Positions 1-8,076 of a stretch of DNA of 64,000 bases are shown here, piece by piece (within the stretch, counting starts at the first letter, position 1; every line of letters begins with the position of its first letter). A model generated the notes under the pieces. The model was not told the origin of the DNA and did no database searches. It worked only from the letters and a program-made list of their open reading frames with translations. Both the position numbers and the translations under genes were made by a program. Origin of the DNA: an uncultured Prevotellaceae bacterium (GTDB lineage: Bacteria; Bacteroidota; Bacteroidia; Bacteroidales; Bacteroidaceae); NCBI GenBank assembly GCA_902761605.1, contig CACWLC010000007.1:1-64000 (forward strand), read 5' to 3'.

Positions 1-1249
1 AATTGGATTATCACTCGATACTGTATGGATGCTATTGGCAGCCATGTTGGTTTTCTGGATGCAGCCGGGCTTTGCGCTGTGTGAAGCAGGTTTTACGCGT
101 AGTAAGAACACGGCGAACATCCTGATGAAGAACTTTGTCGACTTTATGTTCGGCTCGTTGCTGTTCTTCTTCCTCGGCTTCGGCTTTATGTTCGGAAGCG
201 ATGCGCTGGGAGGTTTTATTGGTATGCCCAACTGGGGCGACCTGAGTTTCTATTCTGGCGACCTGCCAACGGAAGGTTTCTTGATTTTCGAAACTGTATT
301 CTGCGCTACTTCTGCCACCATCGTCAGCGGTGCTATGGCTGAGCGCACGAAGTTCTCGATGTACCTGATTTATAGTGCGGTCATCTCGCTGTTCATCTAT
401 CCCATCGAAGGACACTGGACGTGGGGCGGTGGCTGGCTCTGCAACGATGCTGCCGACGGGTTTATGATGACGACGTTTGGCGATGTGTTCCACGACTTTG
501 CGGGTTCAGCCATCGTGCATAGCGTAGGTGGTGTACTGGCGCTGATTGGTGCTTTGGCACTGGGTCCCCGTGTGGGCAAATACAGCAAGGAAGGTAAGAG
601 CAACGCTATTCCTGGTCACAACCTGGCAATGGCAGCACTGGGTGTGTTCATCCTCTGGTTGGGATGGTTTGGTTTCAACCCAGGCTCACAGTTGGCTGCT
701 TCTGGTGAGGTGAACCGTATCGCTATCTCGCATGTGTTCCTGACCACGAACCTCGCTGCTGCAGCAGGTGGTGTCGCTACGATGTTCCTCACCTATTTTA
801 AATATGGTAAGCCTTCACTCTCGCTGACGCTGAACGGTGTGCTGGCAGGTTTGGTAGGCATCACGGCTGGTTGTGATCTCGTATCGCCTGTTGGAGCCAT
901 CATCATTGGTCTCGTTTGTGGTATCGTACTTGTGTATGCCATCGAGTTCATTGACCACAAACTGCATATCGACGATCCTGTTGGTGCCAGTTCAGTACAC
1001 GGCGTCTGTGGTATTCTGGGTACGCTGATGACGGGTCTGCTGTCTACTTCTAATGGTGCTTTCTATGGTCACGGCTGGGGATTCTTCGGTGCTGAGTGCT
1101 TTGGCATACTGGTCATCGACCTCTGGGCTGCCGCCTGTGGCTTCGCCCTGTTCTACGGCATCAAGAAACTGCATGGGCTACGCGTCGACAAGCGCATCGA
1201 AGAGGAAGGCCTCGACGTTTATGAGCATGGAGAGCTGTGCTATAACTAA
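1..1249 (+). CDS. amt: ammonium transporter, Amt family (5' end outside window)
   Basis: Inner-membrane ammonium channel. The reading frame is open from base 2 and already reads an Amt-like first helix (LDTVWMLLAAMLVFW) before the first in-window ATG at 29, so the true start lies upstream of the window. Family features visible are the N-terminal QPGFALCEAGFTRSKNT segment, the ILWLGWFGFNPGS segment and the conserved GVCGILGTL histidine region near the C-terminus, with about ten further hydrophobic segments. It is followed after 35 bp by a small porin gene and then by glutamine synthetase and a second Amt paralogue, so this is an ammonium uptake and assimilation cluster. The divergent N-terminal motif (CEAGFTR instead of FYGG) separates it from the second copy. 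No PII (glnK) gene follows it, which is unusual for amt. Confidence 0.93.
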   Translation, partial: IGLSLDTVWMLLAAMLVFWMQPGFALCEAGFTRSKNTANILMKNFVDFMFGSLLFFFLGFGFMFGSDALGGFIGMPNWGDLSFYSGDLPTEGFLIFETVFCATSATIVSGAMAERTKFSMYLIYSAVISLFIYPIEGHWTWGGGWLCNDAADGFMMTTFGDVFHDFAGSAIVHSVGGVLALIGALALGPRVGKYSKEGKSNAIPGHNLAMAALGVFILWLGWFGFNPGSQLAASGEVNRIAISHVFLTTNLAAAAGGVATMFLTYFKYGKPSLSLTLNGVLAGLVGITAGCDLVSPVGAIIIGLVCGIVLVYAIEFIDHKLHIDDPVGASSVHGVCGILGTLMTGLLSTSNGAFYGHGWGFFGAECFGILVIDLWAAACGFALFYGIKKLHGLRVDKRIEEEGLDVYEHGELCYN

Positions 1250-1284
1250 AGGTAGAAAAGTAAAAAGGTAAAAAAGTAAAGGTT
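1250..1284 (+). repeat. A-rich GGTAAAAAAGTAAA-type spacer
   Basis: Short spacer between amt and the porin gene built from imperfect copies of AAAGGTA and AAAAGTA. It has no ORF and no promoter match, so the two genes are probably cotranscribed. Degenerate intercistronic repeats of this sort also occur in the trpG-trpD gap and before mmdA. Confidence 0.4.
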
Positions 1285-1989
1285 ATGAAAAAGATTGTTT
1301 TAATGGCGATGATGATCGCTACAGGATATAGTGCTACGGCACAGGATGAGATAGAGACAACGGTAGCGGCCGATTTCGTAAGTAGTTATATCTGGCGTGG
1401 TCAGGACTTGGGAAGTGCTGCTGTTCAGCCGACGCTGGGAGTAGGGTATAAGGGTCTGTCGTTGACTGCATGGGGCAGCTATGGACTGGTGAACACCGCC
1501 GACACGAAGGAGTTCGACCTCACACTGGCTTATACCACAGGAGGTTTCAATATCGGTATCACTGACTATTGGTTCAATGCAGGACTTGATTCTGAAGGAC
1601 GTTACTTTAAGTACGATGCCCATGGCACGAACCACGTCTTCGAGGCTAACATTGGTTACGACTTTGGTCCACTTAGCCTACAGTGGTTTACGAACTTCGC
1701 GGGCAACGATGGCGCCAATAAGGACGGCAAACGAGCCTATAGCAGTTACGTGGAAGTGGCTGTCCCATTCCGCCTTGCTACAGTCGATTGGACTGCTACA
1801 GCTGGTGCCGTCCCCTGGGCCACAACGTCATACGGCACAAACGGCTTTGCGGTTACCAACCTGGCACTGAAAGCCACGAAGGAAATCAAAGTGACGGACA
1901 CATTCTCTATACCAGTCTTCGGACAGGTGGTAGGCAATCCGTGCTCACAGAATGCATACCTGGTCTTTGGGTTTACGCTGCAGCCATGA
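1285..1989 (+). CDS. TorF-like putative porin (Gcw_chp-type beta barrel)
   Basis: 234-residue predicted outer-membrane beta-barrel protein. It begins with a signal peptide (MKKIVLMAMMIATGYSATAQ) and continues with VAADFVSSYIWRGQDLGSAAVQPTLG, the typical opening of the TorF/Gcw_chp family of small putative porins. Alternating hydrophobic and polar strands run to the end, and the terminal residues VFGFTLQP suit a last barrel strand. It sits between amt and glnN and ends at a strong terminator, so it is probably cotranscribed with the upstream amt. A role in letting ammonium or another small nitrogen source through the outer membrane is inferred from position only; the family has no firmly known substrate. 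Confidence 0.72.
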   Translation: MKKIVLMAMMIATGYSATAQDEIETTVAADFVSSYIWRGQDLGSAAVQPTLGVGYKGLSLTAWGSYGLVNTADTKEFDLTLAYTTGGFNIGITDYWFNAGLDSEGRYFKYDAHGTNHVFEANIGYDFGPLSLQWFTNFAGNDGANKDGKRAYSSYVEVAVPFRLATVDWTATAGAVPWATTSYGTNGFAVTNLALKATKEIKVTDTFSIPVFGQVVGNPCSQNAYLVFGFTLQP

Positions 1990-2004
1990 TCCTTCCAGAT
2001 ACAT

Positions 2005-2041
2005 ATCCTCCCCTTGTCGCAATGGCAGGGAGAGGATTTTT
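2005..2041 (+). terminator. intrinsic terminator after the porin gene
   Basis: Hairpin with ATCCTC/GAGGAT outer and CCCT/AGGG inner stems, followed by TTTTTC. It ends the amt-porin unit 16 bp after the stop codon and separates it from glnN. Confidence 0.75.
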
Positions 2042-2101
2042 CAATTCTGTGCCCGATAACAGATTGTAACGAAATGATAGTTTTTAAGTGCAAAATGTTA
2101 G

Positions 2102-2176
2102 CAAATAGAAAGTAAAGTGCATCTTAAATTTTCAAATAGTAAGTTTGCTGGGTTTTTAACATACAAATAGTAAGTT
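2102..2176 (+). promoter_or_regulatory. three 13-bp direct repeats upstream of glnN, 31 bp apart
   Basis: CAAATAGTAAGTT occurs exactly at 2133-2145 and 2164-2176, with a degenerate copy (CAAATAGAAAGTA) at 2102-2114. The starts are 31 bp apart in both intervals, about three helical turns, so all copies face the same side of the DNA. The last copy ends about 29 bp before the -7 element of glnN, a position suited to an activator touching RNA polymerase. The binding protein is unknown. Confidence 0.6.
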
Positions 2177-2185
2177 GTTTTATGG

Positions 2186-2212
2186 TTTCTGCGACAAATT
2201 GTAGTACCTTTG
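2186..2212 (+). promoter_or_regulatory. glnN promoter
   Basis: The -7 element TACCTTTG at 2205-2212 matches the Bacteroidota consensus TAnnTTTG. The -33 side is weak (TTTC at 2186-2189), in keeping with activator dependence through the repeats just upstream. The position of the -7 box rules out the upstream in-frame ATG at 2210 as the glnN start. Confidence 0.7.
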
Positions 2213-2260
2213 CACCATCAAACATGCAAATTGACATTATTAATTAAAATAAGTATCATT

Positions 2261-4477
2261 ATGGAAGCATTAAGATTTCAGGTTGTCGGCGAGGCATTCA
2301 AGAAGAAGCCGCTCGACGTAAAAACACCAAGTGAGAGACCTTACGAGTATTTTGGTAAGAAGGTCTTCAATCGCGAGAAGATGTATAAGTACCTGCCGAA
2401 GCAGGTCTATGAGAAGATGATAGATGTGATGGACAATGGTGCCCGTCTGGATCGTGACATTGCCGACGCTGTGGCTGCTGGCATGAAGCAATGGGCCATA
2501 GAGTGTGGCGTGACTCACTATACACACTGGTTCCAGCCTCTGACAGAAGGTACCGCCGAGAAGCACGACTCGTTCATCGAGCACGACGGCAAGGGTGGTA
2601 TGGTTGAGGAGTTTACAGGTAAGCTGCTCGTTCAGCAGGAGCCTGATGCTTCGTCGTTCCCCTCTGGTGGTATCCGTTCGACCTTCGAGGCTCGCGGCTA
2701 CTCAGCTTGGGACCCCACAAGCCCAGTATTCATTATCGATGACACGCTATGTATTCCCACCGTATTTATATCGTATAGCGGTGAGGCACTCGACTATAAA
2801 GCTCCATTAAAACGCGCCCTGCATGCAGTAAACGTAGCTGCTACGGAAGTATGTCACTACTTTGATCCAGCCGTAAAGAAGGTACAGAGCAACCTCGGTT
2901 GGGAGCAGGAGTATTTCCTCGTAGACGAAGGACTCTATGCCGCCCGTCCTGACCTGCTGCTGACGGGTCGCACGCTGATGGGACACGACTCTGCCAAGAA
3001 CCAGCAGATGGACGACCACTACTTTGGTGCCATCCCTGAGCGTGTGGCAGCCTTTATGCGCGACCTGGAGATCCAGGCGCTGGAGTTGGGTGTACCCTGT
3101 AAGACGCGCCACAACGAGGTGGCCCCCAACCAGTTTGAGTTGGCTCCTATCTTCGAGGAAACGAACCTCGCCGTTGACCATAACATGATGCTGATGTCGC
3201 TGATGAAGAAGGTGGCACGCAAGCACGGTTTCCGTGTGCTGCTCCATGAGAAGCCATTTGCTGGCATCAATGGTAGCGGTAAGCATAACAACTGGTCGCT
3301 GAGCACAGACAACGGCATCCTGCTGCATGCTCCAGGCAAGAACGCCGAGCAGAACCTGCGCTTTGCTACATTCATCGTCGAGACGCTGATGGGCGTTTAC
3401 AAGCACAACGGCCTGTTGAAAGCTTCTATCATGAGTGCCACCAACGCCCATCGTCTGGGTGCCAACGAGGCACCTCCTGCCATCGTTTCAAGCTTCCTTG
3501 GCAAGCAGGTCAGTGAACTGCTCGACCACATCGAAGCAGCCGACAAGGAGGATATTCTCGCAATGGCTGGCAAGCAGGGCCTGAAGATGGACATCCCCGA
3601 GATTCCTGAACTGCTCATCGACAACACCGACCGTAACCGCACATCGCCATTCGCCTTCACTGGTAACCGCTTTGAGTTCCGTGCTGTAGGTTCTGAGGCC
3701 AACTGTGCATCGGCTATGATTGCCCTGAACAGTGCCGTTGCTGAGGCTCTCGTCGACTTCAAGAAGCGTGTGGATGCCAAGATTCCTGAGTATGAGAAGA
3801 AGCTCGCAGGTACAGAGCACAGCGCCAAGTTCCACGCCATCATCGACGTGCTGCGCGAGGACATCAAGACCTGTAAGCCCATCCGTTTCGACGGCAACGG
3901 CTACTCCGACGAGTGGGTTGTTGAGGCCGAGAAACGTGGCTTGGACGTTGAGAAGTCTTGCCCGAAGATCTTTGAGCGCTACCTCGATAAGGAGAGCATC
4001 GATATGTTCGAGAGCCTGGGCGTGATGACGAAGAAGGAACTCGAGGCCCGTAACGAGGTGAAATGGGAGACCTACACCAAGAAGATTCAGATTGAGGCAC
4101 GCGTACTCGGCGACCTCTCGATGAACCACATTATCCCTGTAGCCACTCGTTATCAAAGCGATTTGCTGAGCAATGTCAACCACATGTCAGTGGTATTCCC
4201 CATCGACACTGCCGACAAGCTTTCTGCCCGTAACAAGAAGATCATCCAGGAGATTGCTGAGCGCACCTCTGCCATCGAGAAGGGTGTTGAGGAACTCGTA
4301 GAGGCCCGTAAGAAGGCCAACAAGATTGAGGATGAACACGAGAAGGCCATCGCCTACCACGACAAGGTAGAGCCTTATCTCGACACCATCCGCTATGAGA
4401 TCGACAAGTTGGAGCTAATCGTCGACGATGCTCTCTGGCCACTGCCGAAATATCGTGAGCTGCTATTCATAAGATAA
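2261..4477 (+). CDS. glnN: glutamine synthetase type III
   Basis: 738-residue ATP-dependent glutamine synthetase of the GSIII class, the form typical of Bacteroidota, which condenses glutamate and ammonium in the cytoplasm. Visible family motifs are GWEQEYFLVDEG near residue 213, NGSGKHNNWS near 336 and EFRAVGSEANCASAM near 470. The start at 2261 (MEALRFQVVG) gives the usual GSIII length; the longer reading frame from 2210 begins inside the -7 promoter element and is rejected. The gene stands alone between two terminators and has its own promoter with phased upstream repeats, so it is regulated separately from the flanking ammonium transporters. Everything expected of the family is present. 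Confidence 0.97.
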   Translation: MEALRFQVVGEAFKKKPLDVKTPSERPYEYFGKKVFNREKMYKYLPKQVYEKMIDVMDNGARLDRDIADAVAAGMKQWAIECGVTHYTHWFQPLTEGTAEKHDSFIEHDGKGGMVEEFTGKLLVQQEPDASSFPSGGIRSTFEARGYSAWDPTSPVFIIDDTLCIPTVFISYSGEALDYKAPLKRALHAVNVAATEVCHYFDPAVKKVQSNLGWEQEYFLVDEGLYAARPDLLLTGRTLMGHDSAKNQQMDDHYFGAIPERVAAFMRDLEIQALELGVPCKTRHNEVAPNQFELAPIFEETNLAVDHNMMLMSLMKKVARKHGFRVLLHEKPFAGINGSGKHNNWSLSTDNGILLHAPGKNAEQNLRFATFIVETLMGVYKHNGLLKASIMSATNAHRLGANEAPPAIVSSFLGKQVSELLDHIEAADKEDILAMAGKQGLKMDIPEIPELLIDNTDRNRTSPFAFTGNRFEFRAVGSEANCASAMIALNSAVAEALVDFKKRVDAKIPEYEKKLAGTEHSAKFHAIIDVLREDIKTCKPIRFDGNGYSDEWVVEAEKRGLDVEKSCPKIFERYLDKESIDMFESLGVMTKKELEARNEVKWETYTKKIQIEARVLGDLSMNHIIPVATRYQSDLLSNVNHMSVVFPIDTADKLSARNKKIIQEIAERTSAIEKGVEELVEARKKANKIEDEHEKAIAYHDKVEPYLDTIRYEIDKLELIVDDALWPLPKYRELLFIR

Positions 4478-4513
4478 TCAAACAGAAATGTTTGAAGTTT
4501 GCAAGTTTGCGCA

Positions 4514-4550
4514 GGACTCGGTGCTGTGATAGTACCGGGTCCCTTTATGT
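4514..4550 (+). terminator. intrinsic terminator after glnN
   Basis: Nine-bp stem GGACTCGGT/ACCGGGTCC (one G-U pair) with an 11-base loop, followed by CTTTATGTTT and a further T run. The rest of the 337-bp gap up to the next gene holds an 11-bp inverted repeat and the second amt promoter; no gene is seen in it. Confidence 0.7.
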
Positions 4551-4623
4551 TTCCCTTTTTTCGATACGAAATCAATAACACAGATACGAATAACATCCTC
4601 TGATGAGAGCCTGGCATTTTTAG

Positions 4624-4722
4624 TACAACTTTCAATTTTACAGTAAATTGATAGTTTTCGAGACGCGATTGTGTTAAATTGTAACAAAATAGGCACATGT
4701 TTGTCGAAAAGTGAAAGTTGTA
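4624..4722 (+). repeat. 11-bp inverted repeat upstream of the second amt
   Basis: TACAACTTTCA at 4624-4634 is the exact reverse complement of TGAAAGTTGTA at 4712-4722, separated by 77 bp. The downstream arm ends 34 bp before the -33 box of the amt promoter. It may be a pair of protein sites acting through looping; no function is known. Confidence 0.4.
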
Positions 4723-4755
4723 TTATGATTTAACAAACAATCTGCTATAATTTCC

Positions 4756-4786
4756 TTTGGTCTTCTTTCGCTTTGTTATACCTTTG
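4756..4786 (+). promoter_or_regulatory. promoter of second amt
   Basis: TTTG at 4756-4759, 19-bp spacer and TACCTTTG at 4779-4786, a full match to the Bacteroidota sigma-ABfr-type consensus. An in-frame ATG at 4773 lies inside this promoter, so the start is the next ATG at 4815. Confidence 0.85.
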
Positions 4787-4814
4787 CACTATATTAGTAG
4801 CAAATTGTAACATT

Positions 4815-6206
4815 ATGAAAGTAAAGAAACGTTGGATTATTCTGATGATGGCAATGACGCTGATAGCCATTGCAGGTGTTTTTGTAGGCGAGCCCAAGTT
4901 TGACTGCGACTGGTCGATTATTTCCGCAGCCGATGTTGCCTGGCTGATTACGGCCACCATATTTGTGCTGATGATGACACCAGGACTGTCTTTTTTCTAT
5001 GGCGGTATGGTGGGAGCTAAGAATGTCATCTCGACCATGCTCCAGTCGTTCATTGCGATGGGACTGATCTCCGTGCTGTGGGTGGCGATTGGCTTCTCGC
5101 TCTGTTTCGGCGATGACATTGGCGGTATCATCGGCAGTCCGCTGACGTTCCCTATGTTCCACAACGTGGGAGGTGCTGTCTATACCACGCCTGCGGGTAA
5201 TATATTAGGTGGAGCAACAATCCCGCTGGCTCTCTACGCCTTGTTCCAGATGAAGTTTGCCATCATCACCCCGTCGCTGATTACCGGTTCGTTTGCCGAA
5301 CGTGTGCGTTTCTCAGCCTATATGTTCTTTATGATGTTCTTCTTCTTCCTGATATACTGTCCGCTGGCTCACATGACATGGCACCCTGAGGGGCTCTTTT
5401 GTCGGTGGGGCGTCATCGACTTTGCCGGTGGTATCGTGGTACACGCTTCCAGTGGTGTGGCTGCTCTTGCAGGAGCCATCTACCTTGGCAGGCGTAAGGC
5501 AGAAACCCGCAGAAGCGAACCTGCTAACATTCCCTTTGTGCTGCTGGGAGCGGCCCTTTTGTGGCTGGGATGGTTCGGCTTTAACGCGGGTTCGTCGCTT
5601 CATGCCGACGGACAGGCCGTCAAGGCCTTCTTGAATACCAACACGGCATCAGCCACCGCCATGATGACCTGGATATTCTTCGACTGTCTGCGTGGTCGTA
5701 AGCCCTCGGCAATGGGTGCTGCCGTAGGATGTGTGGTAGGCCTGGTTGCCATCACGCCCTCTGCTGGTTATGTCACCGTGGGGCAGAGCATCTTTATTGC
5801 CTTCGTCATCACACTTATTTGTAACATCGCCGTCTATTGGCGTTCGCGTAGCAGCATCGACGATGCTCTCGACGTATTCCCCACTCACGGCACTGGCGGT
5901 ATCTTTGGCACCGTGCTGACGGGTATATTCATCCAGGAAGGACTCATCGCAGGTACATGGGACGGTTTCGTGATTTTCCTATATCATCTACTGGCCATAG
6001 TCATCGTTTTTGCCTATACATTCGGTATGAGTTGGCTGGGTTACTCAATCATCGACCGTCTCATCCCTATGCGCGTCTCCGTTTATAGCGAAAAGGTGGG
6101 ACTCGACTACAGCCAGCACGATGAGCACTATGGTCTGGCTCATGTCGGCGAGCGGGAAATAGCGGAATACGAAGAGCATATCCGCGAGAAGGAACTTAAG
6201 TCATAA
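4815..6206 (+). CDS. amt: ammonium transporter, Amt family
   Basis: 463-residue inner-membrane ammonium channel. An N-terminal hydrophobic segment is followed by the canonical Amt opening DVAWLITATIFVLMMTPGLS and FFYGGMVGAKNV, then LLWLGWFGFNAGSSL, and DVFPTHGTGGIFGTVLTGIF carrying the second pore histidine. The C-terminal tail (residues about 420-463) is charged and cytoplasmic. The start at 4815 is set by the promoter at 4756-4786. It is a distant paralogue of the transporter at the left edge of the window. It is a single-gene unit ending at a bidirectional terminator shared with convergent cysK. No PII gene accompanies it. Confidence 0.95.
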   Translation: MKVKKRWIILMMAMTLIAIAGVFVGEPKFDCDWSIISAADVAWLITATIFVLMMTPGLSFFYGGMVGAKNVISTMLQSFIAMGLISVLWVAIGFSLCFGDDIGGIIGSPLTFPMFHNVGGAVYTTPAGNILGGATIPLALYALFQMKFAIITPSLITGSFAERVRFSAYMFFMMFFFFLIYCPLAHMTWHPEGLFCRWGVIDFAGGIVVHASSGVAALAGAIYLGRRKAETRRSEPANIPFVLLGAALLWLGWFGFNAGSSLHADGQAVKAFLNTNTASATAMMTWIFFDCLRGRKPSAMGAAVGCVVGLVAITPSAGYVTVGQSIFIAFVITLICNIAVYWRSRSSIDDALDVFPTHGTGGIFGTVLTGIFIQEGLIAGTWDGFVIFLYHLLAIVIVFAYTFGMSWLGYSIIDRLIPMRVSVYSEKVGLDYSQHDEHYGLAHVGEREIAEYEEHIREKELKS

Positions 6207-6224
6207 TAACATAAACAAAGATAA

Positions 6225-6250
6225 AATCCCTGCCAGTCGTGGCAGGGATT
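6225..6250. terminator. bidirectional terminator between amt and cysK
   Basis: Near-perfect stem AATCCCTGCCA/TGGCAGGGATT around the loop GTCG, with T-rich flanks on both sides. It serves amt on the plus strand and cysK on the minus strand. Confidence 0.85.
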
Positions 6251-6258
6251 CTTATATC

Positions 6259-7206
6259 TTAGAGTGGATAGTCTTCGAAGGCGTAAAGCACCGTAGACAG
6301 GTAGCGCTCGCCGGTGTCGGGAAGCAGAACAACGATTTTCTTGCCTTTGTTCTCAGGGCGTTTGGCCACCTGGATGGCTGCGAAGAGGGCTGCTCCTGCA
6401 GAGATACCTACCAACAGACCTTCTGACTGGGCAATCTCACGACCGGTGCGGATGGCATCGTCGTTTTCTACATCGAATACCTCGTCGATGACGTCAGCAT
6501 CGTAGGTCTTGGGAATAAAGCCTGCACCGATACCCTGAATCTTGTGAGGGCCGCTCTGTCCGCCGTTCAATACTGGCGAAGACTTGGGCTCAACGGCGAT
6601 AATCTTCACCTTGGGGTTCTGCTCTTTCAGGAATTTTCCTGTACCAGAGATGGTACCGCCAGTACCTACGCCGCCAATAAAGATGTCGACCTTGCCATCG
6701 GTGTCGCGCCAGATCTCAGGACCTGTGGTGGCATAGTGCTTGGCGGGGTTGGCTGCATTCTCGAACTGCTGGAGGATGACTGCTCCAGGGATGCTATCGC
6801 GCAGCTCCTCGGCGGCTCGGATGGCGCCTGGCATGCCGTCTTTGCCAGAGGTGAGTCGTACCTCAGCACCGTAGGCCTTCACGAGGTTACGACGCTCCAC
6901 ACTCATGGTTTCGGGCATGGTAAGGATAAGATGATAGCCTTTGACGGCAGATACCAGTGCCAATCCTACGCCTGTATTTCCGCTGGTGGGTTCGATGATG
7001 GTGGCACCGGGTTTCAGGATTCCCTTTGCCTCGGCATCCTCGATCATCGCCAGTGCGATACGGTCCTTAACGCTACCGCCGGGGTTGAAAAACTCTACTT
7101 TTGCTATCACTGGGGTTTCAAGACCCTTTGACTGTGAATACTTGTTGAGCTCAAGAAGTGGGGTGTTGCCGACGAGCTCAGTCAGCTGTTTTGCAATCTT
7201 TGTCAT
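6259..7206 (-). CDS. cysK: cysteine synthase A (O-acetylserine sulfhydrylase)
   Basis: 315-residue PLP enzyme making L-cysteine from O-acetylserine and sulfide. The PLP lysine is in NPGGSVKDR (K47), the substrate loop is TSGNTG (74-79), and the [12 protein letters not shown] phosphate-binding loop follows near residue 180. Length and motifs are those of CysK. The promoter lies immediately upstream (7249-7280), preceded by a perfect 18-bp dyad at 7302-7319 that recurs near other genes in this window. The last bases before the ATG (AAGGATAAGATT) are identical to those before metY. The gene is monocistronic and convergent with amt. Confidence 0.97.
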   Translation of the reverse strand: MTKIAKQLTELVGNTPLLELNKYSQSKGLETPVIAKVEFFNPGGSVKDRIALAMIEDAEAKGILKPGATIIEPTSGNTGVGLALVSAVKGYHLILTMPETMSVERRNLVKAYGAEVRLTSGKDGMPGAIRAAEELRDSIPGAVILQQFENAANPAKHYATTGPEIWRDTDGKVDIFIGGVGTGGTISGTGKFLKEQNPKVKIIAVEPKSSPVLNGGQSGPHKIQGIGAGFIPKTYDADVIDEVFDVENDDAIRTGREIAQSEGLLVGISAGAALFAAIQVAKRPENKGKKIVVLLPDTGERYLSTVLYAFEDYPL

Positions 7207-7248
7207 AATCTTATCCTTTTAAAAATTAATAATAAACTTTTGATGGTG

Positions 7249-7280
7249 CAAAGGTACGGCGATTTTTGCATACTCACAAT
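7249..7280 (-). promoter_or_regulatory. cysK promoter
   Basis: On the minus strand the -7 element is TACCTTTG (plus-strand CAAAGGTA, 7249-7256) and the -33 element ATTG (7277-7280), with a 20-bp spacer. Confidence 0.75.
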
Positions 7281-7301
7281 CGCCTTTTTGTGGCATTTAG
7301 C

Positions 7302-7319
7302 ATACCATAAGTTTGGTAT
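7302..7319. promoter_or_regulatory. 18-bp dyad upstream of cysK (ATACCA-N6-TGGTAT)
   Basis: A perfect inverted repeat of 6-bp arms with a 6-bp spacer. Its centre (7310.5) lies 54.5 bp upstream of the first base of the cysK -7 element. The same dyad occurs at 26120-26137, and weaker versions at 17040-17057 and 9601-9618 lie at the same distance from their own -7 boxes. It is probably the binding site of a dimeric activator responding to sulfur or cysteine; the regulator is not identified. Confidence 0.65.
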
Positions 7320-7329
7320 ACGTTTAATT

Positions 7330-7974
7330 TTAAATATAGAATTCAGACGGATCTATCAGCCCCGCACGTAGTGCGTACTTTACCGCTTCGTGTGCAGTGT
7401 TGATACCCAGTTTGCGAAAGATGTTTTTCCTGTGGGTAGTCACTGTATGGATGCTCGAGATGCGTTCGGCAGCAATCTCCTTGGTGGTCTTACCCAATGC
7501 GATGGCCTTCACAATTTCCATCTCAGTAGTCGTCAGGATGCTGGGTGTTTCCTCCTCTTGTTGCTGCTGTGTGATGATGGTCTCCAAGGCACGTTGGCTA
7601 AGGTAGCGCGTATGGCGGTTTACAGCGCTGAGAGCCTCGCGAAGCTCGCTCAATGGACCGTCTTTATATACCACACTGAATTGGTGCGAAGAATATACCA
7701 CGCGTCGTATGAACTGGGGCGTCAGCTCATCGCTGATTAGAATCCATTGCGACAGACTGAAACGCTCAGCGATAATCAGGAGCTGATCTTCGTCGGCAAA
7801 GTCGAACAGGGTGTAGTCGAGCAACACGACAGCACTCTCGTTCTCTTTTAGCAGTTCTACGAGCCTGGCTTTGTCGAAAGCACGATACACTACGTTTTCC
7901 TCGTCTTTCTGAAGCAGGCTCTCTAACGCGAATCGCGTCAGTTCCTGATTGTCAGCTATAATATAATTTCTCAT
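7330..7974 (-). CDS. LuxR/NarL-type response regulator
   Basis: 214-residue cytoplasmic two-component response regulator. The N-terminal receiver domain (about 1-120) has an acidic residue at D8 and the likely phosphoacceptor D53 (VVLLDYTLFD). The C-terminal LuxR-type helix-turn-helix spans about 146-206 (LTTTEMEIVKAIALGKTTKEIA onward). No histidine kinase is adjacent, so it is an orphan in this window. A variant -7 element (TAATTTCG on the minus strand, 7996-8003) lies upstream. The gene ends 10 bp from the cysK dyad, which makes it one candidate, though unproven, for the regulator of that site. The target genes cannot be told from sequence. Confidence 0.9.
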   Translation of the reverse strand: MRNYIIADNQELTRFALESLLQKDEENVVYRAFDKARLVELLKENESAVVLLDYTLFDFADEDQLLIIAERFSLSQWILISDELTPQFIRRVVYSSHQFSVVYKDGPLSELREALSAVNRHTRYLSQRALETIITQQQQEEETPSILTTTEMEIVKAIALGKTTKEIAAERISSIHTVTTHRKNIFRKLGINTAHEAVKYALRAGLIDPSEFYI

Positions 7975-8016
7975 CTCTATGTCGGTTGTTGGGTGCGAAA
8001 TTACTAAATTCGAAGC

Positions 8017-8051
8017 AATCTGCCAAATCTTTTTTATGGATTTGACAGATT
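8017..8051 (-). terminator. hairpin downstream of metY
   Basis: Thirteen-bp arms (AATCTGCCAAATC/GATTTGACAGATT, one mismatch) around an A/T-only loop, 26 bp after the metY stop codon. It lacks a clear U run after the stem, so termination is likely but not certain. Confidence 0.45.
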
Positions 8052-8076
8052 ACTCTATTTAAATTGACTTATGTGG

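Noticed and set aside
2064..4688. TTGTAAC(G/A)AAAT upstream of both glnN and the second amt
   Set aside because: Short, AT-rich and at different distances from the two promoters; not distinguishable from background by eye.
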